A stretch of 64,000 bases of DNA, from positions 647,501 to 711,500 of the forward strand of contig NZ_CP141266.1 in the NCBI RefSeq assembly GCF_030540775.2. Reading direction: 5' to 3'. The DNA comes from Flavivirga abyssicola. Lineage in GTDB: Bacteria > Bacteroidota > Bacteroidia > Flavobacteriales > Flavobacteriaceae. The position numbers were made by a program, and so were the translations under genes. This document shows positions 8,964 through 17,103 of this stretch, piece by piece (the stretch's first letter is position 1; every line of letters begins with the position of its first letter). The notes beneath the pieces are model-generated. The model worked only from the letters and a program-made list of their open reading frames with translations. It was not told the origin of the DNA and did no database searches.

Positions 8964-11279
8964 TTATTGTATTAATATTTTTTTAAAATAAACCGTGTTA
9001 TCATCCTTGATTTTAAGGATATGAATTCCTGTTTTAAGATTTAGTCTGTTAATATTTAACGGTTGATGATTTATGTTGTCAATTATTTTAGCCCCAGTTA
9101 AACTATACATTGAAAACACAGCATTTTTTCCAACTCCAAATACTGAAATTTTACCGTTAGCTGTAGAAACAATAGGTTTTACACTAAGTGAACTATCGTC
9201 ACCCAGCAATGTAAAGTTAACAGCCCCTGCTGTTTGATGGTCAACTTCAACAGTAAAAATTTTAGTAGTAGAATTCCAGTTTGAAGTAATCGCACTTATT
9301 TCATCACTTTGAATAACTGGCTTAACATTACATTTAAAATTCATTTTAGTAGGATATGTTGGCAAATTGTATCTACCACCGACTAAATTATCTGGATTCT
9401 TCACATAAGCATTGCATTGAAAAAATAAAGTTTTTTTATCAGGTCTGGTTCGTCCAACTATATAACTCATCAAATCTATATCCCCAGAAAGGGATTCAAT
9501 ACCAGCAAAATTAAGGTCTAAATTATAACTTTGTTTGATATCATGATTCTCTATCGTATTAAAAACAAAAAATGAGTTATCAATTTTTTTAGCATAGGCT
9601 TCGTTAGTAGATTCTGGGTAATAAATATTAAGTTTACTATTTACCTCACTTGGAGTGTTTAAATCTGAAACCTTAACGACTTCTAACGTTTTCCCATTTA
9701 CCAATGGAGCACTAACGGATGGTTTTGGTAAAAATGGAATTCCAGATGGATAACGATCTGTATTGGGTATCATTTCAAGATAAGCCGCTTGAATAATATC
9801 ACCTGCAGTGTTGTTCACCACCTCATTATAACCTGTAATATTAGATATACCATAGGTGTTACGTAAAAAATCACCCCAAATATTCCCCACTCTATACGTT
9901 AAAGGTTCAGTATCATTAAGATTATCAGAAGTATATTCGGTATCTACAATAATATTAAAATTGTCTGTAATGGCCTTTTCCTTAGGAATAATATTTTCCT
10001 CTACAACAGCTTTAATAAATGGTAAAAGATATCTGTAAAAATGGTCGTTAGGCTCACCTGTTTGCCAATGTCCTTGTAGATTAGGTTCTAATCCAAAAAC
10101 AGTAGATCCATAAGTGATCCCATAAATATATTGCTTTATATTTTGAATGTAAGGGAATAGTTTTTGCCCCCCATTTGGATCATGGCTACCAGATAACCAA
10201 TCTTTAAGAGCAAGTGAATTTACTTGTCCGAATTTTTCCCAACACCACATATCACTCCAAATACCAATGTCGTTTGCCATACCCGCTAATTTCATACCCT
10301 GAATAGAACTGACGCATGTGTATGCGCCCCAAGGATCTGTTGTTTTAAAAAGCGGTATAAAATATTCCTTATAATTTTCATTTATAAATAAATCATAAAA
10401 CTGATAATTAAATAATTGCCATTTATTCCATTTCCAGTTCATGTCTGCTAAAAGAAAATGCTTACCATATTTTTTACAGAGTTCCAGCGTTCCATAAATT
10501 AGAGAATTATCTTCCTCAAATCGGTTATAATAATAGTTCATTTCAGTTGTTGATGCACCCACACAATTAGGAAGCTCTCTAAAAATCTTTTCCATTTCGC
10601 CTAGTGATGCAATTCTCCCCAGTCTGGAATTCACACCTGAATCAAAGAAAAATTTATACCCAGCATCGTTAAAAAGTTTGGAGTACTCATATAATGATCT
10701 GTCGTTAGGAAGAAAATCAAAAGAATGTCCTATATCTATAACAATAATATCTTTTAAAGCATCAGGAACAATTTTAGCTAATCTAGCCTCAGGATTTGGA
10801 TAATCAAATGGTCTGCTTCGTAACCTTACATGAAAAAGAGGTTTTTCTGGACTAATTATTCTTTGGGGAAGTTTACTAGTCTTAAGGTTATTAACAGTTA
10901 ATTTTCGGGTTTCGCTAAAAACAGTTCCATTATTAGCAGATATTCTCCAATACCAAACACCAGAATCTAGCACAAATTTCTTTAAAGGATTTAGTTTACC
11001 CTGTAATGTTAAAAAGTACACAATATTTTTATCGTCCTTGGTCTCTCCTTTATTATTTTCGACAGGCACATGAGTCATTACAGTACCTGAAAAATCTATG
11101 TTTCTACTAACATGAAGTACAAAAGGACCATCAACGGTTATTTTAGCTTTAAACGATACAGCGATATCTGTTAACTCTTCATTATCATCAGGAAACAGAA
11201 GTGTTATGTCTTGACTAAATACGATATTACTAAATAAAAGAAGCCCAAAGAAATAAATGATTTTAGACACTGTTTTCAT
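8964..11279 (-). CDS. Secreted GH98 glycoside hydrolase with T9SS sorting domain
   Basis: 771 residues: signal peptide (to about residue 22), a ~110-residue beta domain, a TIM-barrel catalytic domain, a beta-rich region, and a C-terminal T9SS type A sorting domain (~70 residues, ending in HILKIKDDNTVYFKKILIQ). Three acidic residues align with the GH98 catalytic set: E246 (TTEMNYYY), D343 (IWSDMWCWEK) and E398 (GLEPNLQG). The surrounding pattern (YLELCxKYGxHF-like region, WSGxWxWWE-like region) also fits. GH98 enzymes include endo-beta-1,4-galactosidases acting on blood-group-type glycans and endo-xylanases; the substrate here is open. It has no SusC/SusD or sulfatase neighbours and is flanked by an msrA scar, which suggests insertion as a single gene. 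Confidence 0.85.
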   Translation of the reverse strand: MKTVSKIIYFFGLLLFSNIVFSQDITLLFPDDNEELTDIAVSFKAKITVDGPFVLHVSRNIDFSGTVMTHVPVENNKGETKDDKNIVYFLTLQGKLNPLKKFVLDSGVWYWRISANNGTVFSETRKLTVNNLKTSKLPQRIISPEKPLFHVRLRSRPFDYPNPEARLAKIVPDALKDIIVIDIGHSFDFLPNDRSLYEYSKLFNDAGYKFFFDSGVNSRLGRIASLGEMEKIFRELPNCVGASTTEMNYYYNRFEEDNSLIYGTLELCKKYGKHFLLADMNWKWNKWQLFNYQFYDLFINENYKEYFIPLFKTTDPWGAYTCVSSIQGMKLAGMANDIGIWSDMWCWEKFGQVNSLALKDWLSGSHDPNGGQKLFPYIQNIKQYIYGITYGSTVFGLEPNLQGHWQTGEPNDHFYRYLLPFIKAVVEENIIPKEKAITDNFNIIVDTEYTSDNLNDTEPLTYRVGNIWGDFLRNTYGISNITGYNEVVNNTAGDIIQAAYLEMIPNTDRYPSGIPFLPKPSVSAPLVNGKTLEVVKVSDLNTPSEVNSKLNIYYPESTNEAYAKKIDNSFFVFNTIENHDIKQSYNLDLNFAGIESLSGDIDLMSYIVGRTRPDKKTLFFQCNAYVKNPDNLVGGRYNLPTYPTKMNFKCNVKPVIQSDEISAITSNWNSTTKIFTVEVDHQTAGAVNFTLLGDDSSLSVKPIVSTANGKISVFGVGKNAVFSMYSLTGAKIIDNINHQPLNINRLNLKTGIHILKIKDDNTVYFKKILIQ

Positions 11280-11407
11280 ATTAGATTGGGGTTTTTAATC
11301 ATTCACACAAATGATTATATTTAACTAAGCAATGATAAATATTCCTCTTTTAGCCGTAGACAACAAATCACCCAATCTTTTATTCATATGTTTTTTATGA
11401 AGAATTC

Positions 11408-11477
11408 ACCTTGATTAAATAGGTTTAAAGCTAAATTCCCAAAAAGAACTATTAAAAGATGATGATAGTCATTAAAT
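11408..11477 (+). pseudogene. Remnant of a second msrA 3' end
   Basis: About 47 nt from 11413 match the last part of msrA (from 8886) at roughly 85-90 per cent by eye. After correcting one extra A it encodes NRFKAKFPKELLKDDDSH and a stop, against NRFKSKFPKELLKDTH in the intact gene. Nothing upstream resembles the rest of msrA; instead the GH98 gene lies between the intact gene and this scar. This is best read as the displaced original end of msrA, or a relic of a recombination event. Confidence 0.75.
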
Positions 11478-11519
11478 AGTTTTTACTCAAACTTGACTTT
11501 GTAAAATTTTTCAGCTAAC

Positions 11520-11562
11520 TTCGTTTAACAACCGATAAAGTTCATTGAAACGGAACTTTATC
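11520..11562 (+). promoter_or_regulatory. Structured boundary element, copy 1
   Basis: TTCGTTTAAC (11520-11529), 4 nt, GATAAAGTTC (11534-11543), a 9-nt loop ATTGAAACG, then the perfect complement GAACTTTATC (11553-11562). The right arm contributes to a TATCTTTG -7 box. The same layout precedes the DUF1643 gene at 61213-61255 with a different but still paired stem. Confidence 0.65.
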
Positions 11563-11566
11563 TTTG
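11559..11566 (+). promoter_or_regulatory. -7 box (TATCTTTG) for the orphan gene
   Basis: Exact TAnnTTTG match overlapping the right arm of the 10-bp inverted repeat, 39 nt before the ATG. The overlap means that extruding or binding the stem would compete with transcription; that consequence is inferred. Confidence 0.5.
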
Positions 11567-11605
11567 CATTGTAGCTAATTTAAGACAACCCTCGAAATTC
11601 AAAGT

Positions 11606-12118
11606 ATGACCAAATCAGAAATTATAAAAAATGCCGAATTAATTACGGGAGATTATATAAAATACTTGAAATTCAAAAAATACAACTCAACTTTTAAAAC
11701 TAATATTATTTATCAAATAATGTTTGCAAAATATAATGAAGAAGGATATGAATTGACTGAGGAAATTTTTCAATCCTTAAACTTTTTCTTGAATTTTGAC
11801 AGAGAAAAAATCGAATGGATAAAAAAGTTGAGTTTTGAGCATTATGAATCCTGCATAACTCATACTGATTATGGAACTCCTATAGAGTTACTTGAGAAAC
11901 ACAATAATGACTATAAAAACGCAAACAAAGATTTATTTAAAATATACAATCCAGATGAATCATTTGAAAAATCAAATCTTGAATTTGTAGACATTATAGA
12001 ACAAGAAAATGATAATAGAATTGATATTTGTTTAATTTTAAACTTTTCGGTTCCTTGGGAATCTGAACACGGAATGAAAATTGGGTTTAATAATACTGAA
12101 TTTATAGAAGTTGAATAA
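11606..12118 (+). CDS. Hypothetical protein, orphan accessory gene
   Basis: 170 residues, soluble, acidic, with no signal peptide or membrane helix. The C-terminal region (VPWESEHGMKIGF) recalls the 'W..EHG' segment of DUF6985/DUF2262-type proteins, some of which are immunity-like, but the match is weak and I would not assign a function. It is preceded by the structured boundary element and its own promoter. Immediately downstream is an IS1182-type insertion sequence. The module 11520-13964 is closed by an inverted copy of the TTCGTTTAAC motif, so this gene looks like cargo. Confidence 0.7.
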   Translation: MTKSEIIKNAELITGDYIKYLKFKKYNSTFKTNIIYQIMFAKYNEEGYELTEEIFQSLNFFLNFDREKIEWIKKLSFEHYESCITHTDYGTPIELLEKHNNDYKNANKDLFKIYNPDESFEKSNLEFVDIIEQENDNRIDICLILNFSVPWESEHGMKIGFNNTEFIEVE

Positions 12119-12181
12119 AAACTAGCTACAACAATGGTAATCGTTGCACAAGCCAATAAATCACAAAAAACAGACTTTTAT

Positions 12182-12210
12182 AACTGCCTTTTAAGGCAGT
12201 TTCTTTTTTT
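12182..12210 (+). terminator. Inward-facing terminator at the IS left end
   Basis: AACTGCCTT-TT-AAGGCAGTT followed by TTCTTTTTTT on the plus strand. It would stop transcripts entering from the orphan gene antisense to the transposase. The T-run overlaps the 3' end of the transposase gene. Confidence 0.7.
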
Positions 12211-13787
12211 AGATTGCTTTATAATCAGCTATTTTAAGGTTCCTTAAAAACAACTTTTCGAGCTTATACACAGTATTTTTTACTAAAAATAATAAAGCAA
12301 GCATTCCTGCTCCACTTTTCACTCTTTTTTGGGTGAATTTCAGATACTTTTTCAGGTTATAAGCAATGGCTGATAGGTGCATTACTTTGTTTGCCTGTTT
12401 TATTCCCAAGGTATTTATTTTTCGAAGCCCAAGAAACTGGGTAAGCGTTCCAAATACAGGTTCTACCGTACTTTGTCGTTTGCTTTTCATGTAACCTCCC
12501 CTGGCACTGTTTACTCGCACGTTATTACCTTCATACTCTTCACGATAAAAGGTCACCGTAAATTTCTTCTCCTGAGCAGATTTACCTAAACATTGCGATC
12601 GTATTGGACAATCGACACAAACATGTTTCAATGCTCTATATTCCTTCTTCTTGGTATTATTCTTTTTCTCAAAAAACACCTTTTTAAAAGGGATAATTTT
12701 TCCTTGTGAACAGGTATAATGATCCTTCTCTTTATGATACTCGAACCCTTCAGGTCCGCCTTTGTAAGTGCCATGAGGCGCAATATAACTCCGTAACCCC
12801 TTTGTTTCTAAAAAAGCATAGTTCTCACTACTACTATAGCCTGTATCTGCTATACAGTTATGCCATATCAAGCCCTGTTTATGCAAACGTTTTTCTAAAC
12901 GGTTACAGATATCGGGTAAATACTGACTGTCTTTTCCATATGCATGATATGCCTTTATATCTGTAATTACATGGTGAGCAGTGTCTACACTTAATTGACT
13001 CATATAATTAAGCTTTATTGCCTTGTCTGGTTTTACGCTTATTCGTGCATCGGGATCCGTAGGACTATAATGGGTTTTGTTTGATGTATGTTTAGAGCCT
13101 TTATTGCCTGCGCCTGGACGCTGGTCTTGGTCTTTACGCCATTTTTTGTTTCTGCTTTTTATGGCTTGCAACCCACTTTCGCTAGCACTTATTTCTTGTT
13201 GTGATTTAGAAGCTTTATTCAATTTTGATTGTCGTATAGGAACTCTTTCTTTATCCATAGTACTAATATGACGGAGACGATGTAAGTGCTTCTCTAAATC
13301 TTCCTTGGGTACTTTCAGTTCTAAAGTATCCATAGAAGCATTCGCCTTTATGGGGGCGGAATCTATAGCTTGCGCATGACCGCTTACCATTCCTTTATCT
13401 ACACACATAACAAGTACTCTAGTAAAAACGTCTTCAAATACGCGTTCTGGATACAACTGCCGCGTTCCCAATAGTGGAATGCCAGGGCAGCTCCTCGTCT
13501 ATATCATAGCCTAAAATATACAGGATATCCAAGCTCATACTACTATGCTCTATCAATTGTCTATCTCTAATGATGTTTTCCAAATAACCCACCAAACACA
13601 ACTTAAAGAAAACCACGGGATCGATACTCTTTTGTCCGCTTGATCCATAATATGGCTTGGTTATTGGATATAAAAAGTCCAAATCTAGAACTTCTTTTAA
13701 TCTTCTATAAAAGTTGTGATCAGGAACACGCTCGCTCAACTGGAATTGAGAAAATAATTTCTCTTGATAATCTTTCTTCCCTTGCAT
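12209..13787 (-). pseudogene. Frameshifted IS1182-family transposase
   Basis: The N-terminal part (13787 down to about 13460) carries the DUF772-type region ending in LPWHSTI. The C-terminal part (from about 13470 down to 12209) resumes at TRQLYPERVFEDVF and contains the DDE catalytic region and a cysteine cluster (HVCVDCPIRSQCLG). The family reads STIxRTRQLYP continuously. Here the bases between ATT and ACG are 4 rather than 6, so the two halves are in different frames. Members of this family use a single frame, so this is damage rather than programmed shifting. ATG 13787 is preferred because an upstream extension to 13838 runs out through the terminal inverted repeat. Confidence 0.85.
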
Positions 13788-13830
13788 AACTAAAGATAAT
13801 AATTTTATCAATATATTAGTCTTGTGCAAC

Positions 13831-13990
13831 AAGCACAATGGCTATAAATAATTGCTTGGTCAGTTCTTACTCGGAAAATCCTTCGGATTTCCCTCTGGTT
13901 CGAGAATGTTTGCTAAATTAGTGACTTAACCACGCAACTTCCATAGCCGAGACCGTTAAACGAACATCCTTCTTGCAAAATATTTACGAC
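13831..13990. repeat. Right flank of the accessory module
   Basis: Contains a bulged hairpin around GGAAAATCC-TTC-GGATTTCC (about 13873-13892). It also contains an inverted copy of the boundary motif: GTTAAACGAA at 13955-13964, which is TTCGTTTAAC on the minus strand. That is followed on the minus strand by GGTC, a 12-nt stretch and GTTGCGTG (13938 to 13931), matching the GTTGCGTG found after copy 2 of the element. Confidence 0.5.
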
Positions 13991-14791
13991 CTATAATTTA
14001 ACAGCTTTAATAGTAAAAATTAAAGGATACAATTTATCCTTTTTTACATACATTCCCGATTCTGTTTTCTCCAAGTCTGGCAACACATCATAAGGACTTT
14101 CATCATATTCCTTTAAAAACTCAACATGCAAACCTGCTTCCGTTAAAGCAGAAATAACCTCGCCCAAACCATGATTCCATCCATACTCTCTACTCACCAT
14201 CTTTGATGCTTCATCTGCATAAGTCCCTTCATACTCTTCATAAATCACATCTTCTTGCATATAACCGTATTTCATAACTGGAGTATCTCCTAGATAATCG
14301 AACATCCAGACAATGGGGTGAAATTCAGCCATAAAAAATGTACCTCCCTGCTTTAAGCGCTCAGCAATCATTTGCCCCCAAGGTTTTAAATCGGGCAACC
14401 AACCTATTACACCATAGCTAGTAAAAACGATATCAAATGTATCTTTTATAAAATCAGATGTATCTAAAACATTACAACAAACAAATTTCGCATCTAAGTT
14501 TAATTCCGCGTTTAAACGCTGAGCCAACGCCACACCTTCATCGCTTAAATCAACTCCTGTGCATTTAGCTCCTAACCTACTCCAACTTAATGTGTCCTGT
14601 CCAAAATGGCATTGTAAATGCAAAAGAGATTTTCCTTTTACATCTCCTAAAGCTTCTAATTCATAAGACATTAAAGAAGACTTCCCTTTTTTGAAATCCT
14701 CTAAATGATACATCTTACTTTGAGCATGTACTTTCACTTTATCATTCCAAGTCGCTTTATTTATATTAAAATAAATATCGTTAGTTTCCAT
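13991..14791 (-). CDS. Class I SAM-dependent methyltransferase
   Basis: 266 residues. Motif I is LLHLQCHFGQDTLSWSRLGAKCTGVDLS (two overlapping stretches, residues ~56-83), the usual nucleotide-binding GxG loop in the divergent form HFGQD. Motif II has an acidic residue in VDLSDEGV, and a post-I DxVFTSYGVIGWLPDL segment follows. The family is broad and the substrate cannot be predicted. It is the first ordinary gene after the accessory module and is transcribed toward it, so insertion may have replaced its original downstream neighbour. Confidence 0.85.
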   Translation of the reverse strand: METNDIYFNINKATWNDKVKVHAQSKMYHLEDFKKGKSSLMSYELEALGDVKGKSLLHLQCHFGQDTLSWSRLGAKCTGVDLSDEGVALAQRLNAELNLDAKFVCCNVLDTSDFIKDTFDIVFTSYGVIGWLPDLKPWGQMIAERLKQGGTFFMAEFHPIVWMFDYLGDTPVMKYGYMQEDVIYEEYEGTYADEASKMVSREYGWNHGLGEVISALTEAGLHVEFLKEYDESPYDVLPDLEKTESGMYVKKDKLYPLIFTIKAVKL

Positions 14792-14861
14792 TGTAAAAAT
14801 TTAATTCTTCAAGATAAAACATCTTGTTGAATGTTCTATATCTTTACTAAAAATTTCGATT

Positions 14862-15536
14862 ATGAAAAAATTCATCTTTATAGCTCTCATCTTTTCAGTA
14901 AGTCTTTCATGCAAACAAAAACAAGAAAAAGTAGCGGACATTAAACCGCTAACTATTGCCGAAAAAATAGCGAATGCACATGGTTTTGAAAACTGGAAAC
15001 ACGTGACTAGTATTCATTTTACGTTTAATGTAGACAAAGACAGCATTCATTTTGAAAGAACTTGGGCATGGAATACTAAAACGAGTGATGTTTTAGCCAT
15101 AAACAAAAAAGATACGATTAGCTATAACAGGGCTAAAATTGATTCAACATTAACCAAAGTCGATAGCGGCTTTATAAATGACAAATACTGGTTATTAGTG
15201 CCTTTTCAATTAGTTTGGGATACAGGCTTAAACATTTCTGAACCTATAAAAGAAATAGCTCCGATTAGTAAAACAGAAATGAACAAAATCACTTTAACGT
15301 ATTCCGAAAAAGGTGGTTATACTCCTGGCGATGCTTATGATATTTATTATGGAAGTGATTATTTAATTAAAGAATGGATTTTTAGAGAAGGTAATTCTAA
15401 TGAACCATCCATGATTACAACTTTTGAAAACTATAAAGATTTTAACGGTATTAAGATTGCTTTAGATCACAAAAAAGCAGATACAAACTGGAACCTTAAC
15501 TTCACTAATATAAAAATTGAACTTGATCAAGACTAA
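14862..15536 (+). CDS. Hypothetical lipoprotein
   Basis: 224 residues with a lipoprotein signal (MKKFIFIALIFSVSLSC, lipidated C17). The mature part is beta-rich and repeats the pattern of LolA/LppX-like lipid-handling folds found in many Bacteroidota lipoproteins ('AHGFENWKHVTSIHFTFN', 'TTFENYKDFNGIKI'). Function unknown. It is transcribed divergently from the methyltransferase with 70 nt between, and TATCTTTA, one mismatch from the -7 consensus, sits shortly upstream. Confidence 0.75.
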   Translation: MKKFIFIALIFSVSLSCKQKQEKVADIKPLTIAEKIANAHGFENWKHVTSIHFTFNVDKDSIHFERTWAWNTKTSDVLAINKKDTISYNRAKIDSTLTKVDSGFINDKYWLLVPFQLVWDTGLNISEPIKEIAPISKTEMNKITLTYSEKGGYTPGDAYDIYYGSDYLIKEWIFREGNSNEPSMITTFENYKDFNGIKIALDHKKADTNWNLNFTNIKIELDQD

Positions 15537-15697
15537 TTCCTATATCACACCAAGTTTAAAATATTTTTTTTAATTCTTGTGTAATGTAAACATCTAAGAT
15601 GCGACCAAAGACGTATATAAAGTATAAAAAAGAATTTTCCGCATTTGCGCCTATATATATTAAAGCGTTTCAATCACTGGTTGAAGCGCTTTTTCTT

Positions 15698-16117
15698 TTA
15701 GCCCTTAAATTCATTAGTCACATGAGCGCCATCACAAAAAGGTTTATTTGCTGATGCTCCACACCTACAAAACGCTGTGGTTTTATTTTTTGTTTCTTGA
15801 GTACCATCCTTATGAGTCACCTTTAATGTACCGTAAACCAACAATGGACCATTCTCTAAAACCTCTACTTTTGTTTCTAATGTTTCTGTCGTTTTATCTT
15901 CTTCAGCATTCATATAATATCGCAATGCACCTGAAGGACATTGTTTTACTTGATCTATAATGGCATTGGTAGTGGCTGCATTTATTTTAACCCATGGACG
16001 TTCTCTTGGCTGAAAAACGTCTGGTAAGCCTTTAGCACAAATCGCTGAGTGTATACATTTTTCAGCTTCCCAAACCACTGTAGTCTCCCCGTTTGAATAT
16101 TCTTTTATTTTTCCCAT
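15698..16117 (-). CDS. YjdI-like ferredoxin domain fused to a CDGSH iron-sulfur domain
   Basis: 139 residues in two parts. Residues 1-70 are a Fer4_19/YjdI-type mono-cluster domain with C21, C27 and C60 (CIHSAICAKG, QCPSGALRY). Residues ~85-139 are a CDGSH domain with the 3Cys-1His set C117, C119, C128 and H132 in CRCGASANKPFCDGAH. CDGSH domains bind a labile [2Fe-2S] cluster. The protein is cytosolic and its partner is unknown. TAAAGATA upstream is a near -7 box on the minus strand. It lies next to the IclR gene but is not clearly part of the kynurenine cluster. Confidence 0.9.
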   Translation of the reverse strand: MGKIKEYSNGETTVVWEAEKCIHSAICAKGLPDVFQPRERPWVKINAATTNAIIDQVKQCPSGALRYYMNAEEDKTTETLETKVEVLENGPLLVYGTLKVTHKDGTQETKNKTTAFCRCGASANKPFCDGAHVTNEFKG

Positions 16118-16183
16118 AATTCATATTTTTACTAAAGATACAAAAAACAGACATGACAAATAGTTGTGATTTCTTATTGGAAT

Positions 16184-16954
16184 TTAGCTATAATCACGTA
16201 TGTGAGCCTCAATGTCTAAAGCCCCTTTCTTTATTATAGACAAATAAGACACTATATTTTCAGACTTAAATCTACTTGATGGCCCTGAAACACTAACCCC
16301 AGCAACGACTTCTTTATTTTTATTAAACACTGGTATAGCGATACAAATAAGCCCTAATTCAAGCTCTTCCATATCTAATGCATAGCCTTTTGTTTTTATC
16401 TGTTCAAGCTCGGTCAATAAATCTTTTGAAGTAATTAACGTATTCGAAGTAAACGCTTTTAAGTTTACATTTTTCAAATAATCTGATATCATATTTGCAG
16501 ACGAAAAAGCCAACAACACTTTCCCTAAAGCTGTACAATAGGCTTGTTGATATGATCCTATTTGTGTACTCACTTTTAACCCTAGTTCACTTTCTGCTTT
16601 ATTTAAATACAATACCTGGTTATTTTTCAATACTCCAAAATGTACTGTCTCTTTAATGTCTTTAGCAATGTTCTCTAAAGGAATTCTAGAAAAAGTACGT
16701 AATGATTTATATACTGACACTAAATTTCCTAATTCGAATAATTTAAGCCCTAAAATATATTTATCATCATCATTCTTTTGTACAATATCCAAAGACTCTA
16801 AAGTACTTAATAAGCGATAGGTCGTTGTTTTATTATAACCTGTTTTTTTTGCTAATTCTCGCACACCCCATGCCTCTTTACCATTTAAATATACTTCTAA
16901 AAGCTTAAATGCTTTTATAACAGATAAATTCAATTCTTTGTTAACCTTTTCCAT
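16184..16954 (-). CDS. IclR-family transcriptional regulator
   Basis: 256 residues. The N-terminal winged HTH is at residues ~10-60 (AWGVRELAKKTGYNKTTTYRLL) and the C-terminal effector-binding domain carries the family motifs YCTALGKVLLA and GLICIAIPVF. It is divergent from the kynureninase cluster, with 149 nt between the starts. That interval holds GAAAC/GTTTC palindromes of the type bound by this family (KdgR-like). It most likely controls kynurenine catabolism, probably as a repressor relieved by kynurenine or a later intermediate; the ligand is an inference from position. Confidence 0.9.
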   Translation of the reverse strand: MEKVNKELNLSVIKAFKLLEVYLNGKEAWGVRELAKKTGYNKTTTYRLLSTLESLDIVQKNDDDKYILGLKLFELGNLVSVYKSLRTFSRIPLENIAKDIKETVHFGVLKNNQVLYLNKAESELGLKVSTQIGSYQQAYCTALGKVLLAFSSANMISDYLKNVNLKAFTSNTLITSKDLLTELEQIKTKGYALDMEELELGLICIAIPVFNKNKEVVAGVSVSGPSSRFKSENIVSYLSIIKKGALDIEAHIRDYS

Positions 16955-17001
16955 ATAAGCCCATTAATTAAAATTTCTTTTGTTAAGGGAGACAAAATAA
17001 T

Positions 17002-17031
17002 TTTGTTATTCAAAAATAAGTATTAATTTTG
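17002..17031 (+). promoter_or_regulatory. Promoter of the kynurenine cluster
   Basis: TTTG at 17002-17005, an 18-nt spacer and TAATTTTG at 17024-17031 fit the flavobacterial TTG-N17-23-TAnnTTTG consensus. The box ends inside the first bases of the palindrome at 17031-17043. Confidence 0.65.
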
Positions 17032-17064
17032 AAACAGTGTTTCGTATTATGAAACATTTTTCAT
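17031..17064. promoter_or_regulatory. Candidate IclR operators
   Basis: GAAACA-G-TGTTTC (17031-17043) is a perfect 6-1-6 palindrome matching the KdgR-type IclR consensus. ATGAAA-CATT-TTTCAT (17049-17064) is a second palindrome, centred about 19-20 bp away, two helical turns. Both lie at or just downstream of the predicted start, where a bound repressor would block initiation. Confidence 0.65.
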
Positions 17065-17103
17065 TGGCATAGTCATAATCAACATTAAACTATAGGTTTT
17101 TAA

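Larger units (their letters stand above)
11280..11605. other. Non-coding gap with msrA scar and structured leader
   Basis: This 326-nt gap contains an msrA 3'-end remnant (11408-11477) and the conserved motif/stem element at 11520-11562 that leads into the orphan gene. The rest is AT-rich, and I see no other gene. Confidence 0.5.
12143..13830 (-). mobile_element. IS1182-type insertion sequence, inactivated
   Basis: About 1,688 bp bounded by terminal inverted repeats with a perfect 10-bp core: GTTGCACAAG at 12143-12152 and CTTGTGCAAC at 13821-13830. The next bases inward are similar too (CCAATAAATCA against ACTAATATATTGA). It contains one leftward transposase broken by a frameshift. I could not find a clear target-site duplication, and the exact outer boundary may shift by a few bases. 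Confidence 0.85.

Noticed and set aside
11520-11580. Integron attC site
   Set aside because: GTTTAAC fits one core-site rule, but the partner core does not match GTTRRRY and no integrase is in the window. I kept it as an unnamed structured element.
12121-12152. attC-like hairpin after the orphan gene (CAACAAT...ATCGTTG)
   Set aside because: The imperfect 7-bp stem overlaps the IS terminal repeat, so it probably arises at the insertion junction.
12377-13271. Several plus-strand frames inside the IS
   Set aside because: They are antisense to the transposase, carry no recognisable motif, and are explained by the coding constraint of the other strand.
13455-13475. Programmed frameshift in the transposase
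   Set aside because: IS1182-type elements use one frame, and there is no slippery heptamer or stimulatory structure at the junction; a small deletion fits better.
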